This document shows, piece by piece, positions 42,920-53,288 of a DNA stretch of 64,000 nt. The notes under the pieces are model-generated. The model saw nothing but the letters and a program-made list of their open reading frames with translations. It was not told where the DNA came from and searched no databases. A program made the translations under genes and the position numbers. This stretch comes from JBEKOF01 sp049513975 (GTDB lineage: Bacteria; Verrucomicrobiota; Verrucomicrobiia; Limisphaerales; Palsa-1400). The DNA lies in contig JBEKVM010000011.1 in assembly GCA_049513975.1 (NCBI GenBank), forward strand, positions 1 to 64,000, given 5' to 3'. How positions within the stretch are numbered: position 1 is the first letter of the stretch; every line of letters begins with the position of its first letter.

Positions 42920-43303
42920 ATGGCAGATATTGCAAAAATGGTGGAAGAACTCAGCACCTGGTCGGTGATGGACATCGCCAACCTGGTCAAAGAACTTGAA
43001 ACAAAATGGGGCGTGACCGCCGCCGCCCCCGTGGCCGCCGCCGCCGCCGCGCCCAGCGGAGCCGCCGCCCCGGTCGTGGAAGCCAAGACCATGTTCGACG
43101 TGATCCTGGTTTCGGTGCCGGCGGACAAAAAGATTGCGGCCATCAAAGCGGTGCGGGAAGTCAAGGCGGGCCTGGGACTGGCCGATGCCAAGGCCCTGGT
43201 GGAAGGAGCGCCCAAGGCGGTGCTGGAAGGAGCCAACAAGGCGGATTCCGACGCAGCCAAGAAGAAGCTGGAGGAAGCCGGAGCCAAAGTGGAAGTCAAG
43301 TAA
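42920..43303 (+). CDS. rplL: 50S ribosomal protein L7/L12
   Basis: 127 residues from the ATG at 42920 (MADIAKMVEELSTWSVMDIA). It has an N-terminal dimerisation helix, an Ala/Pro hinge and the factor-binding C-terminal domain (KKIAAIKAVREVKAGLGLAD). It recruits translational GTPases. An upstream in-frame start would add nine residues and lacks a Shine-Dalgarno. Confidence 0.96.
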   Translation: MADIAKMVEELSTWSVMDIANLVKELETKWGVTAAAPVAAAAAAPSGAAAPVVEAKTMFDVILVSVPADKKIAAIKAVREVKAGLGLADAKALVEGAPKAVLEGANKADSDAAKKKLEEAGAKVEVK

Positions 43304-43321
43304 AGGCAAACCCGGACTGTT

Positions 43322-43352
43322 CCGGGGCGGCGGGGGCAGGCCCGCGCCCCGG
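43322..43352 (+). promoter_or_regulatory. GC-rich hairpin in the rplL-rpoB leader
   Basis: CCGGGGCG pairs with CGCCCCGG with further GGG/CCC pairing inside. It lies 18 bp after the rplL stop, where E. coli has an attenuator. There is no following T-run, so partial termination or RNA processing is only inferred. Confidence 0.4.
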
Positions 43353-43510
43353 TTGGAAAACAGCCAACCGCGAGATTGCTATCAGAAGATTTGCCATTGT
43401 CATAGCAGCAGTGAAACGGCTGCGCCTTCCGGGTTGCCGGGAGGCGGCCGCTTCGTCGTTTCGTTTAAACCAGGAGCTGGCCAGAGCCAGCCGTTGACCA
43501 GAGGTTGAAA

Positions 43511-46500
43511 ATGCCATCACGATTAACAGAACGCGTCCATTTTGGAAAGATCAAGGAGGTCATAGCCCCGCCGAATTTGATCGAGTTGCAGACCAATTCC
43601 TACCGGGAATTTCTCCAGAGTGAGGCTCCGCCCTCCAAGCGCAAAAACGTGGGATTGCAGGCGGTTTTCACCGAGGTTTTTCCCATCGAGAGTTACGATG
43701 GCAAATGCGTGCTGGATTTTCAGAGCTACGAAATAGGCGAGCCCAAGCACGACTGGCTGGAATGCCTGCGGGAGGGCATCACCTACGGGGCGCCGCTGCA
43801 CGTCACCTTTTTGCTCAAAGAGGAAAAAGGGGCGAAAGAGGAAAAAGTGTTCATGGGCGAACTGCCTTTGATGACGCCCCAGGGGACCTTTGTCATCAAT
43901 GGCGCCGAGCGCGTCATTGTCAGCCAGTTGCACCGGTCGCCCGGACTGGCCTTTGAAGCCAGCCAGCATCCCAACGGCAAGATCCTGCATTCCTTCCGCA
44001 TCATCCCCGACCGCGGTTCCTGGTACGAGGCCCAATTCGACACCAGCGACATGCTCTACGTTTATTTGGACCGGAAAAAGCGGCGGCGCAAATTCTTGAC
44101 AACGACGTTCTTCCGGGCGCTGGGCTACGGGACGGACGCGGACATTCTCAAGCTGTTTTATGAAATCGAAGAATTGAGCGTGAAGGAGGCGGAAAAACTG
44201 GAGGACATCCAGAACAAGGTGCTGGTGGAAGACGCGGAGGACAAGGACAAGGGGATGGTGGTGGCGCGGGCCTTCGAGCCGCTGTCCAAGGCGGTGGTCA
44301 AGCAAATCGCCGAACTGGGCGTGAGCAAAATCCGGGTGGTGGACACCACGGTGGATGACGGCATCGTGATCAAATGCCTGAAGAAAGATCCGACCAAGAA
44401 CGAAGAGGAAGCGCTCAAGGACATCTACCGGCGGCTGCGCCCCGGCGACCCGCCGACGGCGGCCAACGCGCGGGCCCTGATCAAGCGGCTGTTCTTCGAC
44501 GCCAAACGCTATGATCTGGGCCGGGTGGGCCGTTACAAGATCAACCAGAAGCTGGGGATCAAGGGGGGGGACTCGCGCATCCTGACCAAGGAAGACCTGG
44601 TGGCGGCGACCAAGTATTTGTTGCGGCTGAAAAAGGGGGAAGGGTCGCTGGACGACATAGATCACTTGGGAAGCCGGCGCATTCGCACGGTGGGGGAATT
44701 GCTGGCCAACCAGTGCCGGGTGGGCCTGGCCCGCACGGAGCGGCTGGTCAAGGAGCGGATGACCTTGTTTGATCAAAGCCTGGAGAGCATGTCGCCGCAG
44801 AAGTTAATCAATCCCAAGGCGCTCTCGGCTGTGATCCGGGATTTCTTCGGTCGCAGCCAGCTTTCGCAGTTCATGGACCAGATCAATCCGTTGGCGGAAT
44901 TGACGCACAAACGCCGCCTCTCGGCCCTGGGGCCGGGTGGATTGTCGCGGGACCGCGCCGGGTTCGAGGTGCGGGACGTGCATCCCTCGCATTACGGACG
45001 CATTTGTCCGGTGGAAACGCCGGAAGGGCCGAACATTGGATTGATCGCCTCGCTGGCCACCTTCGCCCAGGTCAATGATTTTGGCTTTTTGGAAACGCCC
45101 TACCGGCGCGTGGAAAAAGGGCGGGTGACCAATCACCTGGATTATTTGACGGCGGACCGGGAGGAGACCTTCATCGTGGCGCAGGCCAATGCGCCCATTG
45201 ACGAGAAGGGGAATTTCCTGGGCGAACGGGTCACCTGCCGGAGCAAAAGCGACTTCATAGACGTGGAGCCGATTCGGGTGGATTACATGGACGTTTCGCC
45301 CAAGCAACTGGTCTCGGTGGCGGCGAGCTTGATTCCGTTTCTGGAACACGACGACGCCAACCGGGCCTTGATGGGGTCGAACATGCAGCGCCAGGCGGTG
45401 CCGCTGCTCATCACGGAAGCGCCCTATGTGGCCACCGGGCTGGAAGAGCGGGTGGCGCGCGACTCGCGGGCCGTGCTGGTGGCGGAGGACGGGGGCAAAG
45501 TGGTGTCGGTCACCGGCAACCTGGTGGTGGTGACGGCGGACGGCAAAATGCCGGACAGCAAGAAGAAGCTGCGGCACGATCCGGCCAACGGCATCTGGGC
45601 CTATCCCATCCGCAAATTCATGCGTTCCAATGCCGCGACCTGCATCAACCAGAAAATACTGGTGGCCAAGGGGGACACGATCAAGAAGGGGCAGGTCATT
45701 GCGGACGGACCTTGCACCCAGGGCGGGGAGCTGGCGCTGGGACGCAATGTCCTGTGCGCGTTCATGCCGTGGAACGGCTACAACTTCGAGGACGCCATCC
45801 TCATCAGCGAGCGCATCGTCAAGGACGACGTGTTCACCTCCATTCACATTGATGAATTTGAAGTGGGGGCGCGCGACACCAAGCTCGGCCCGGAGGAAAT
45901 CACGCGGGACATTCCGAACCTGGGGGATGAAGCGTTGAAAAACCTGGGACCCGACGGGGTGATCCGCATCGGGGCGGAAGTCAAACCGGGGGACATCCTG
46001 GTGGGCAAAATCACGCCCAAGAGCGAGACGGAACTGGCGCCCGAAGAGCGGCTGCTGCGGGCCATCTTTGGTGAAAAAGCGGCCGACGTGAAGGACACTT
46101 CGTTGAAAGTTCCATCGGGAACTTACGGCATCGTCATGGATGTGAAAGTCTCCTCCAAGAAGGAGCGGGAGGTGGAAGCCAAGGCGGTGCCGGAAACCAA
46201 GCGCCACTCCAAGGAAGTGCAGGACGACCACCGGGTCAAGACGGACGAGTTGCGGGAACAATTGACGGAGGCGCTGAGCAACATCCTGCTGGGCGAAAAA
46301 ATCCCGCTGGACGTGGTCAATTCCGAGACGGGGGAAATCATCATTCCGGCCAACCGCAAAATCACCAAGACCCTGCTGCGCAAGCTGGCGCTGGTCTATG
46401 ATCGCATCGAGATAGATCCCTCGCCCATCCGCAACAAAATCAACGAGATCATAGGAAGTTTCAAGAAGAAGTTCGACGATCTGCAAATGCAGCACGACGA

Positions 46501-47329
46501 GGAACTGGAACGGACCGAAGCGGGGGAAGAGGTGGACAGCGGGGTGATCAAATCGGTCAAAGTCTATGTCGCCTCCAAGCGCAAATTGTCGGTCGGCGAC
46601 AAAATGGCCGGTCGCCACGGCAACAAGGGAGTGGTGGCCAAAATCGTGCCGGAGGAAGACATGCCCTTCCTGCCGGATGGCACCCCGATGGACATCGTGC
46701 TCAACCCGCTGGGGGTGCCCTCGCGCATGAACGTGGGCCAGGTGTTGGAAACCCACCTGGGCTGGGCCGCCCGGTTCCTCGGACTCAAATTTGCCACGCC
46801 CGTCTTCGACGGCATCAAGGAAAAGGACATTCGCGGCTATCTCAAGGAGGCCAAGCTGCCTGAGCACGGCAAAACCCTGCTGGTGGACGGGCGGACGGGG
46901 GAGGTTTTTGACCAGGAAATTGTGGTGGGTTACATCTACATGATGAAACTGGGCCATTTGGTGGCGGACAAGATCCATGCCCGCGCGGTCGGCCCCTACT
47001 CCCTGGTCACGCAGCAGCCGTTGGGGGGCAAGGCCCAATACGGCGGGCAGCGCTTCGGGGAAATGGAGGTGTGGGCCATGGAAGCCTACGGCGCCGCCTA
47101 CAGCTTGCAGGAATTGTTGACGGTCAAGTCGGACGACGTGCAGGGCCGCACGCGCATCTATGAGAGCATTGTCAAAGGGGACAACTGCCTGGAAGCGGGC
47201 GTGCCCGAATCCTTCAACGTGCTGGTCAAGGAAATGCAGTCCCTGGCCATGGACGTGAAGGTGGGCTATTCCAACCCGGTGGAACAAGCGGCGGCGGCGC
47301 AAGCGCAGACGCTGAGCAGCCTGAAGTAA
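43511..47329 (+). CDS. rpoB: DNA-directed RNA polymerase beta subunit
   Basis: 1272 residues from the ATG at 43511, preceded by AGAGG. A TTG two codons earlier is in frame. Conserved blocks include GVFVING-like QGTFVINGAERVIVSQLHRS, the rifampicin region SQLSQFMDQINPLAELTHKR, PVETPEGPNIGLI and the C-terminal MAGRHGNKG and EVWAMEAYGAAYSLQELLTV. The rifampicin region has Ile where E. coli has Asn518. rpoC follows after 16 bp. Confidence 0.97.
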   Translation: MPSRLTERVHFGKIKEVIAPPNLIELQTNSYREFLQSEAPPSKRKNVGLQAVFTEVFPIESYDGKCVLDFQSYEIGEPKHDWLECLREGITYGAPLHVTFLLKEEKGAKEEKVFMGELPLMTPQGTFVINGAERVIVSQLHRSPGLAFEASQHPNGKILHSFRIIPDRGSWYEAQFDTSDMLYVYLDRKKRRRKFLTTTFFRALGYGTDADILKLFYEIEELSVKEAEKLEDIQNKVLVEDAEDKDKGMVVARAFEPLSKAVVKQIAELGVSKIRVVDTTVDDGIVIKCLKKDPTKNEEEALKDIYRRLRPGDPPTAANARALIKRLFFDAKRYDLGRVGRYKINQKLGIKGGDSRILTKEDLVAATKYLLRLKKGEGSLDDIDHLGSRRIRTVGELLANQCRVGLARTERLVKERMTLFDQSLESMSPQKLINPKALSAVIRDFFGRSQLSQFMDQINPLAELTHKRRLSALGPGGLSRDRAGFEVRDVHPSHYGRICPVETPEGPNIGLIASLATFAQVNDFGFLETPYRRVEKGRVTNHLDYLTADREETFIVAQANAPIDEKGNFLGERVTCRSKSDFIDVEPIRVDYMDVSPKQLVSVAASLIPFLEHDDANRALMGSNMQRQAVPLLITEAPYVATGLEERVARDSRAVLVAEDGGKVVSVTGNLVVVTADGKMPDSKKKLRHDPANGIWAYPIRKFMRSNAATCINQKILVAKGDTIKKGQVIADGPCTQGGELALGRNVLCAFMPWNGYNFEDAILISERIVKDDVFTSIHIDEFEVGARDTKLGPEEITRDIPNLGDEALKNLGPDGVIRIGAEVKPGDILVGKITPKSETELAPEERLLRAIFGEKAADVKDTSLKVPSGTYGIVMDVKVSSKKEREVEAKAVPETKRHSKEVQDDHRVKTDELREQLTEALSNILLGEKIPLDVVNSETGEIIIPANRKITKTLLRKLALVYDRIEIDPSPIRNKINEIIGSFKKKFDDLQMQHDEELERTEAGEEVDSGVIKSVKVYVASKRKLSVGDKMAGRHGNKGVVAKIVPEEDMPFLPDGTPMDIVLNPLGVPSRMNVGQVLETHLGWAARFLGLKFATPVFDGIKEKDIRGYLKEAKLPEHGKTLLVDGRTGEVFDQEIVVGYIYMMKLGHLVADKIHARAVGPYSLVTQQPLGGKAQYGGQRFGEMEVWAMEAYGAAYSLQELLTVKSDDVQGRTRIYESIVKGDNCLEAGVPESFNVLVKEMQSLAMDVKVGYSNPVEQAAAAQAQTLSSLK

Positions 47330-47345
47330 CCTGTTAATTCTTATT

Positions 47346-50300
47346 ATGAACACCAAAGAAACAGCGCGCGAGTTGCTCGGCCTGGATAAAGTCAACCAGG
47401 TGGAGTACGTGGCCATTTCGGTGGCCTCCCCCGAAGCCATTCGGGCCTGGTCCAAGGGCGAGGTGAAAAACCCGGAGACGATCAATTACCGCACCTTCAA
47501 GCCGGAAAAAGGCGGCCTCTTTTGCGAGCGCATTTTCGGCCCGGTCAAGGACTGGGAATGTTCCTGCGGGAAATACAAGCGCATCAAGCACCGGGGAGTG
47601 GTCTGCGACCGGTGCGGGGTGGAAGTGACCCTGGCCAGGGTGCGGCGGGAGCGGATGGGCCACATTGAGCTGGCGGTGCCCGTTTCCCACATCTGGTTCT
47701 TCAAGTGCATGCCCTCGCGGCTGGGACTGGTCCTGGACATGACGGCGCGGAACCTGGAGCGGGTGATCTATTACGAGGATTACATGGTGATCAATCCCGG
47801 CTCGACCCCGCTGAAATTGCACCAGTTGTTGAGCGAGCATGAATACCGGGAAGCGCGCGAGACTTACGGCCCGGATGGGTTCGTGGCCAAGATGGGCGCG
47901 GAAGCGGTGCGGGAAGCGCTGGCCAATGTGGATTTGCAGAAGCAGGTGGATCATCTCTCGGTGGCCATGACGGAAACCAAGAGCAAACAAATCCGCAAAA
48001 AGGTGGCCAAGCGCATCAAATTGCTCTCGGCCTTCCACTCCTCCAAGGCGCGGCCCGAATGGATGGTCCTGACCGTGCTGCCGGTCATCCCGCCGGATTT
48101 GCGCCCGCTGGTGCCGCTGGAAGGGGGCCGCTTTGCCACCTCCGACCTCAACGACCTCTACCGGCGCGTCATCAACCGGAACAACCGTCTGAAGAACCTG
48201 CTGCAACTCAAGACGCCGGAGGTCATCATCCGCAACGAAAAGCGGATGTTGCAGGAAGCGGTGGACGCCCTCTTTGACAACGGCCGGCATGGGCGGGCCG
48301 TGACCGGGGCGGGCAACCGCGCCTTGAAATCGTTGAGCGACATGCTCAAGGGCAAGAGCGGACGGTTCCGGCAAAATCTGCTGGGCAAACGGGTGGATTA
48401 CTCGGGGCGCTCGGTCATTGTCATCGGGCCGGAACTCAAATTGCACCAGTGCGGCCTGCCCAAGAAAATGGCGCTGGTGCTCTTCGAGCCGTTCATTATC
48501 CGGCGCTTGAAGGAGCTGGGTTACGTCCATACGGTTCGTTCGGCCAAGAAGATGATTGAACGGCAGTCGCCGGAAGTGTGGGACATCCTGGAAGAGGTGA
48601 CCAAGGGCCACCCCGTCCTGCTCAACCGCGCGCCCACCCTCCACCGGCTCTCCATCCAGGCCTTCGAGCCGATCCTGATCGAAGGGGAAGCCATCCGCAT
48701 TCATCCGCTGGTCTGCACCGCCTACAACGCGGATTTCGACGGCGACCAGATGGCGGTGCATGTGCCGCTGTCGGTGGAGGCGCAGTTGGAGGCGCGTCTG
48801 CTCATGATGGCGCCCAACAACATCTTCAGCCCCTCGAGCGGGCGGCCCATCATGACGCCCACGCAGGACATCACCCTGGGTTGTTTCTATTTGACTGCGG
48901 AGCCGCGCGCCAAAAAGGAGGAGGCCGCCCCCATGCTCTTCGGCTCCAAGTCGGAAGTCGTCTTCGCCTACAGCGACGGCGGGGTGAAGCTGCACACCCG
49001 CATCCGCCTGGCCAACCCGGACCGGGGGCGCAAGACGCAGTACGGGGAGGCGGAAAAGAACGTGATCGAAACCACGGTGGGCCGGGTGATTTTCAGCGAA
49101 ATCTGGCCGGAGGAATTGGGCTTCCTCAACCGGGTGGCGGGCAAATCCATGCTGGGGGAGCTGATCTGGACCTGCTACAAAATTTGCGGGCACGAGAAGA
49201 CGGTGGTGATGCTGGACAAGTTGAAGGAGCTGGGCTTCCGTTCCGCCACCCGCTCCGGCTGCTCCATCGGGATTGACGACATGATCATCCCCGAGGAGAA
49301 GGACCAGGAAATCCACACCGCGCAGAAGCAGATTTCCGACGTGGAGAAGCAATATCGCAAAGGCGTCATCACCCCGGGCGAGCGCTACAACAAGGTGATT
49401 GATATTTGGACCCATTGCACCGACAAGATTGCCAACGTCATGCTGGACACGCTGAAGAAAAACCACGGCAAGCTGGAATACAACCCGGTCTCGCTCATGG
49501 TGGACTCCGGGGCGCGCGGCAACCGCCAGCAGGTCCGCCAACTGGCCGGGGTGCGCGGGCTGATGGCCAAGCCCAGCGGCGACATCATCGAGAAACCGAT
49601 TCTGTCCAACTTCCGCGAAGGCTTGACCGTGCTGGAGTATTTCATCTCCACCCACGGGGCGCGCAAGGGCCTGGCGGACACCGCCCTGAAAACGGCCGAC
49701 TCCGGCTACATGACGCGCAAACTGGTGGACGTGGCGCAGGACGTGATCATCCGCATGGAGGATTGCGGGACGAACAACGGCATCTGGGTGCAGGCCATTT
49801 ATGAGGGGGAGGACGAAGTGGTCAAGTTGAGCGAACGGGTCATCGGACGCATGGCCTGCGATGACGTGATGGATCCGGCCAATTTGAAGAAAGTGCTGGT
49901 TCACGCCAACGAGTTGATTGACGAGGCCAAAGGGCGGCAGATCGAAGCCAGCGGGGTGGAAAAGCTGCGCATCCGCTCGGTGCTGACCTGCGAAAGCAAA
50001 TACGGCATCTGCGCCAACTGTTACGGGCGCAATCTGGCCACCGGCGGCATGATCAAACGGGGCGAGGCGGTCGGCATCATCGCCGCCCAATCCATCGGCG
50101 AGCCGGGCACGCAGTTGACCATGCGCACCTTCCACATCGGCGGCACCGCCTCCCAGGTTTTCAAGCAGCCCCAAATCAAGTCCAAGAGCGACGGCATTGT
50201 CAAATATAACGATCTGCGCCTGGTCGAGCTGGAGGACGGCAACAACATCGTCCTCAACAAAAACGGCTCCATCGCCATCATGGCCGAGGACGGCCGCGAA

Positions 50301-51473
50301 CTGGAGCAGCACACCCTGGTGGTCGGCTCGGTCATTTCGGTGCGCAACGGCGAGCGCGTGAAAAAAGGGGCGCCCTTCGTGCAGTGGGACCCCTACAATG
50401 TCCCCATCCTTTCGGAAAAGGCCGGGAAGGTGAAGTTTGTGGACATCATCGAGGGGGTGACCATGAAGCAGGAAGTGGACGAAACCACCGCGCAGGAAGC
50501 GATGGTCATCATCGAACACAAGGAGGATTTGCACCCGCAAATTGTCATCTGCACCGACAAGGGCGAACCGCTGGCCAACTACCCCATTCCGGCCCACGCC
50601 CACATCGTGGTGGACGAGAACGACAAGATCGTGGCCGGCACCTTGATGGCCAAGACCCCGCGCAAATCTTCCAAGACCAAGGACATCACCGGCGGCCTGC
50701 CGCGGGTGGCGGAATTGTTCGAGGCGCGGCGTCCCAAGGACGCGTCGGAAATTTCCAAGATTGACGGGGTGGTGGATTTCGGCCCCAGCGTGCGCGGCAA
50801 GCGGACCATTCTCATTAAGGACCCGGCGACGGCGGTGGAAGAGGAGCACCTCATCCCCATCGGCCGGCATGTCATTGTCTTCAAGGGAGATTACGTCAAG
50901 AAAGGCCAGCAACTGACCGAAGGCCCGATGGATCCCCACGAAATTCTGGACATCTGCGGCCCGCAGGAATTGCAGGAACATCTGGTCAACGAAGTGCAGG
51001 AGGTTTACCGCCTGCAAGGCGTGACCATCAACGACAAGCACATCGAGATCATCGTCCGGCAAATGCTGCGCAAAGTGCGCGTGACCGAACCGGGCGACAG
51101 CCAGTTTCTCTGGGGCGAACAGATTGACAAAATCGAGTTTGAAAAGGAAAACGCGCGGGTGGAAAAAATGGGCGGCAAGCCGGCCGAGGCCCAGCCCGTT
51201 TTGCTCGGCATCACCAAGGCCTCCCTGGAGACGGAGAGCTTTCTCAGCGCCGCTTCCTTCCAGGACACCACCCGGGTCCTGACCGAGGCGGCGACCATGG
51301 GCAAAGTGGATTACCTGCGCGGCTTCAAGGAAAACGTCATCATGGGCCACATCATTCCGGCGGGGACCGGCTACACCCTGCACCGCCGGGTGGATTTGAA
51401 GCCGCTGGTCGAACCGATTCCCGTGGAAGAACCCACGGAAATCCTCTCCCTGACCGAACCTCTGGCCGGATAG
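47346..51473 (+). CDS. rpoC: DNA-directed RNA polymerase beta' subunit
   Basis: 1375 residues. It contains the N-terminal zinc ribbon (CSCGKYKRIKHRGVVCDRC), the catalytic NADFDGDQMAVHVPLS loop with three Asp that bind Mg2+, the bridge helix and trigger loop, and the second zinc site (CESKYGICANCYGRNLA). It ends near the clamp and omega-binding segment. It closes the secE-rpoC series and is followed by a strong terminator. Confidence 0.97.
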   Translation: MNTKETARELLGLDKVNQVEYVAISVASPEAIRAWSKGEVKNPETINYRTFKPEKGGLFCERIFGPVKDWECSCGKYKRIKHRGVVCDRCGVEVTLARVRRERMGHIELAVPVSHIWFFKCMPSRLGLVLDMTARNLERVIYYEDYMVINPGSTPLKLHQLLSEHEYREARETYGPDGFVAKMGAEAVREALANVDLQKQVDHLSVAMTETKSKQIRKKVAKRIKLLSAFHSSKARPEWMVLTVLPVIPPDLRPLVPLEGGRFATSDLNDLYRRVINRNNRLKNLLQLKTPEVIIRNEKRMLQEAVDALFDNGRHGRAVTGAGNRALKSLSDMLKGKSGRFRQNLLGKRVDYSGRSVIVIGPELKLHQCGLPKKMALVLFEPFIIRRLKELGYVHTVRSAKKMIERQSPEVWDILEEVTKGHPVLLNRAPTLHRLSIQAFEPILIEGEAIRIHPLVCTAYNADFDGDQMAVHVPLSVEAQLEARLLMMAPNNIFSPSSGRPIMTPTQDITLGCFYLTAEPRAKKEEAAPMLFGSKSEVVFAYSDGGVKLHTRIRLANPDRGRKTQYGEAEKNVIETTVGRVIFSEIWPEELGFLNRVAGKSMLGELIWTCYKICGHEKTVVMLDKLKELGFRSATRSGCSIGIDDMIIPEEKDQEIHTAQKQISDVEKQYRKGVITPGERYNKVIDIWTHCTDKIANVMLDTLKKNHGKLEYNPVSLMVDSGARGNRQQVRQLAGVRGLMAKPSGDIIEKPILSNFREGLTVLEYFISTHGARKGLADTALKTADSGYMTRKLVDVAQDVIIRMEDCGTNNGIWVQAIYEGEDEVVKLSERVIGRMACDDVMDPANLKKVLVHANELIDEAKGRQIEASGVEKLRIRSVLTCESKYGICANCYGRNLATGGMIKRGEAVGIIAAQSIGEPGTQLTMRTFHIGGTASQVFKQPQIKSKSDGIVKYNDLRLVELEDGNNIVLNKNGSIAIMAEDGRELEQHTLVVGSVISVRNGERVKKGAPFVQWDPYNVPILSEKAGKVKFVDIIEGVTMKQEVDETTAQEAMVIIEHKEDLHPQIVICTDKGEPLANYPIPAHAHIVVDENDKIVAGTLMAKTPRKSSKTKDITGGLPRVAELFEARRPKDASEISKIDGVVDFGPSVRGKRTILIKDPATAVEEEHLIPIGRHVIVFKGDYVKKGQQLTEGPMDPHEILDICGPQELQEHLVNEVQEVYRLQGVTINDKHIEIIVRQMLRKVRVTEPGDSQFLWGEQIDKIEFEKENARVEKMGGKPAEAQPVLLGITKASLETESFLSAASFQDTTRVLTEAATMGKVDYLRGFKENVIMGHIIPAGTGYTLHRRVDLKPLVEPIPVEEPTEILSLTEPLAG

Positions 51474-51493
51474 CAAATCATCCAGCCGACTGG

Positions 51494-51521
51494 AGCGGCG
51501 CTCAATGAGCGCCGCTTTTTT
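51494..51521 (+). terminator. Intrinsic terminator after rpoC
   Basis: AGCGGCGCTC and GAGCGCCGCT form a perfect 10-bp stem with a 3-nt loop, followed by TTTTT. It lies 21 bp past the rpoC stop codon. Confidence 0.92.
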
Positions 51522-51576
51522 GCGGGCAGCAACCCACTGCGCAACGCCGGAAGAAAAAACAGGCGGAGACCCCGTT

Positions 51577-53229
51577 ATGAAAACCCTCATCCCAGTTGCG
51601 TTGGTGCTTCTCTTGCGGTGGTCCCTGTTTGCGCAAGCCACGAAGGCCGCTGCCGCAGCAGACCCCGCCCCGCAACTGGTCGTGGGCATTGTGGTGGATC
51701 AGATGCGCTACGATTTTATTTACCGATTCTGGCAGAGATATGGCGACGGCGGCTTTAAAAGGCTGGTCCATCAGGGAGCCTTCTATCGGAATGCCGGGTA
51801 TAATCATGTGCCCACCTTCACCGGGCCGGGACACGCCGGTATTTTCACCGGCGCCAACCCGGCCAGCCACGGGATCGTCGCCAACAACTGGTATGATCGC
51901 GCGCTGGGAAAAACCGTCTATTGTGTTGAGGACGCCGACTGCGCCCCGGTGGGCTGCGACAACGCGAAAGACGGCAGGATGTCGCCCAGGAAATTATTGG
52001 TGACCACGATAACGGATGAGTTGAAATTGGCCGGCAATTTGCGTTCGAGGGTCATTGGGGTTTCCTTGAAAGACCGCGCCGCCATCCTGCCCGCCGGACA
52101 CCTGGCCGACGGCGCCTACTGGTTTGATGACGGGTCCGGCCGCTGGATTAGCAGCACCTACTACATGACCCAATTGCCGGGATGGGTGACGCATTTCAAC
52201 GGCTCCAACCGGGCGGAGGTTTATTTGCAGCAGACCTGGACAAACCTGGCCGACTACACCGAAGGTTTGCCCAATGGCAATGAGTACGAGAAAAGGTTGA
52301 CGACCAATGAGACCCATCTTGGGTTTCCACACGACCTTCACCGCCTCTTTGCGACCGAGAAGACAAACCAATACGGCATCATCCGCTATACGCCTTTCGG
52401 CAATTGCCTGACGGAGGAATTTGCCGAGGAGGCGGTCCGGCGCGAGCAACTGGGCCAGCATGACGCCATTGACTTTCTCACCATCAATTTTGCCTCCACC
52501 GACTACGTGGGGCATAGATTTGGGCCGCGCTCGATGGAAGTGGAAGACACCTATGTCCGATTGGATCAGACCTTGGAGCGGTTTCTCCATTTTTTGGACG
52601 GTGGGATTGGGCAGACCAACGTGCTCGTCTTTCTCACGGCCGATCACGGGGTGGCCGATGTGCCGGCATACAACCAGGCCAGGCATTTGCCGGGCGATAT
52701 CTTCCATTGGGATCGGGTGGGGGCGAATCTGACCAATCGTTTGCAAAACAAATACGGCCATTCCTTGATCCTTAACTATATCAATCAACAAATCTATTTG
52801 GACGCTAAATCCATCGAATTACAGAAACTCGACAAGAGCCGGGTGGAAGAGGACATCCGTGACTGGCTTATTACGGAGGAAGGCGTGGCCGATGTTATCT
52901 CCAGCCGCGATCTGAAGAAGGAAGCGGGATCGAGCGCGATCTACGGGGATCTGGCCAACGGAGTATATCCGTCCCGGTCGGGAGATCTGACGATTCTGTT
53001 GCAATCGGGCTGGATGGAAGAGGAGGACAAGCTGACTGCCACAACGCACGGCACGCCCTACCAATACGATACGCATGTTCCAATCTTGTTCTGGGGCTGG
53101 CGCATTCCACACTTGATTTGCGATGAACCGGTGACGGCCACCGAAATCACGCCCACGCTTTGCCAGTTGCTCAACATTCAGTTCCCGAGCGCGTCGGCAA
53201 ACCAGATCCTGCCCGGCCTTTGCAAATAG
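51577..53229 (+). CDS. PafA-type alkaline phosphatase, secreted
   Basis: 550 residues from the ATG at 51577, preceded by AGGCGGAG, with a signal peptide (LIPVALVLLLRWSLFAQA). An earlier in-frame ATG lies inside the rpoC terminator and is rejected. The alkaline-phosphatase fold shows VVDQMRYDF (metal Asp), the nucleophile Thr82 in PTFTGPGHAGIFTG, Asn103 in ANNWYD and the K-x-R pair Lys165/Arg167 (SLKDRAA). That pair marks PafA-like phosphomonoesterases over nucleotide pyrophosphatases. ASTDYVGHRFGP and LTADHGVAD supply further metal ligands. It likely releases phosphate from organic phosphates outside the cell. Confidence 0.85.
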   Translation: MKTLIPVALVLLLRWSLFAQATKAAAAADPAPQLVVGIVVDQMRYDFIYRFWQRYGDGGFKRLVHQGAFYRNAGYNHVPTFTGPGHAGIFTGANPASHGIVANNWYDRALGKTVYCVEDADCAPVGCDNAKDGRMSPRKLLVTTITDELKLAGNLRSRVIGVSLKDRAAILPAGHLADGAYWFDDGSGRWISSTYYMTQLPGWVTHFNGSNRAEVYLQQTWTNLADYTEGLPNGNEYEKRLTTNETHLGFPHDLHRLFATEKTNQYGIIRYTPFGNCLTEEFAEEAVRREQLGQHDAIDFLTINFASTDYVGHRFGPRSMEVEDTYVRLDQTLERFLHFLDGGIGQTNVLVFLTADHGVADVPAYNQARHLPGDIFHWDRVGANLTNRLQNKYGHSLILNYINQQIYLDAKSIELQKLDKSRVEEDIRDWLITEEGVADVISSRDLKKEAGSSAIYGDLANGVYPSRSGDLTILLQSGWMEEEDKLTATTHGTPYQYDTHVPILFWGWRIPHLICDEPVTATEITPTLCQLLNIQFPSASANQILPGLCK

Positions 53230-53288
53230 ACCGAAACACTCGCACCATTGACGCGGGCCGCCTTGCCGGCGCAACTTGGAGGAAAGCT

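Noticed and set aside
51505..51576. Earlier ATG for the phosphatase
   Set aside because: It lies within the rpoC terminator stem and would put about 24 non-signal residues before a clear signal peptide.
44804..51689. Open frames of 893 and 1451 residues antisense to rpoB and rpoC
   Set aside because: They are shadow frames of highly biased coding sequence, rich in His, Arg and Pro, with no motif.
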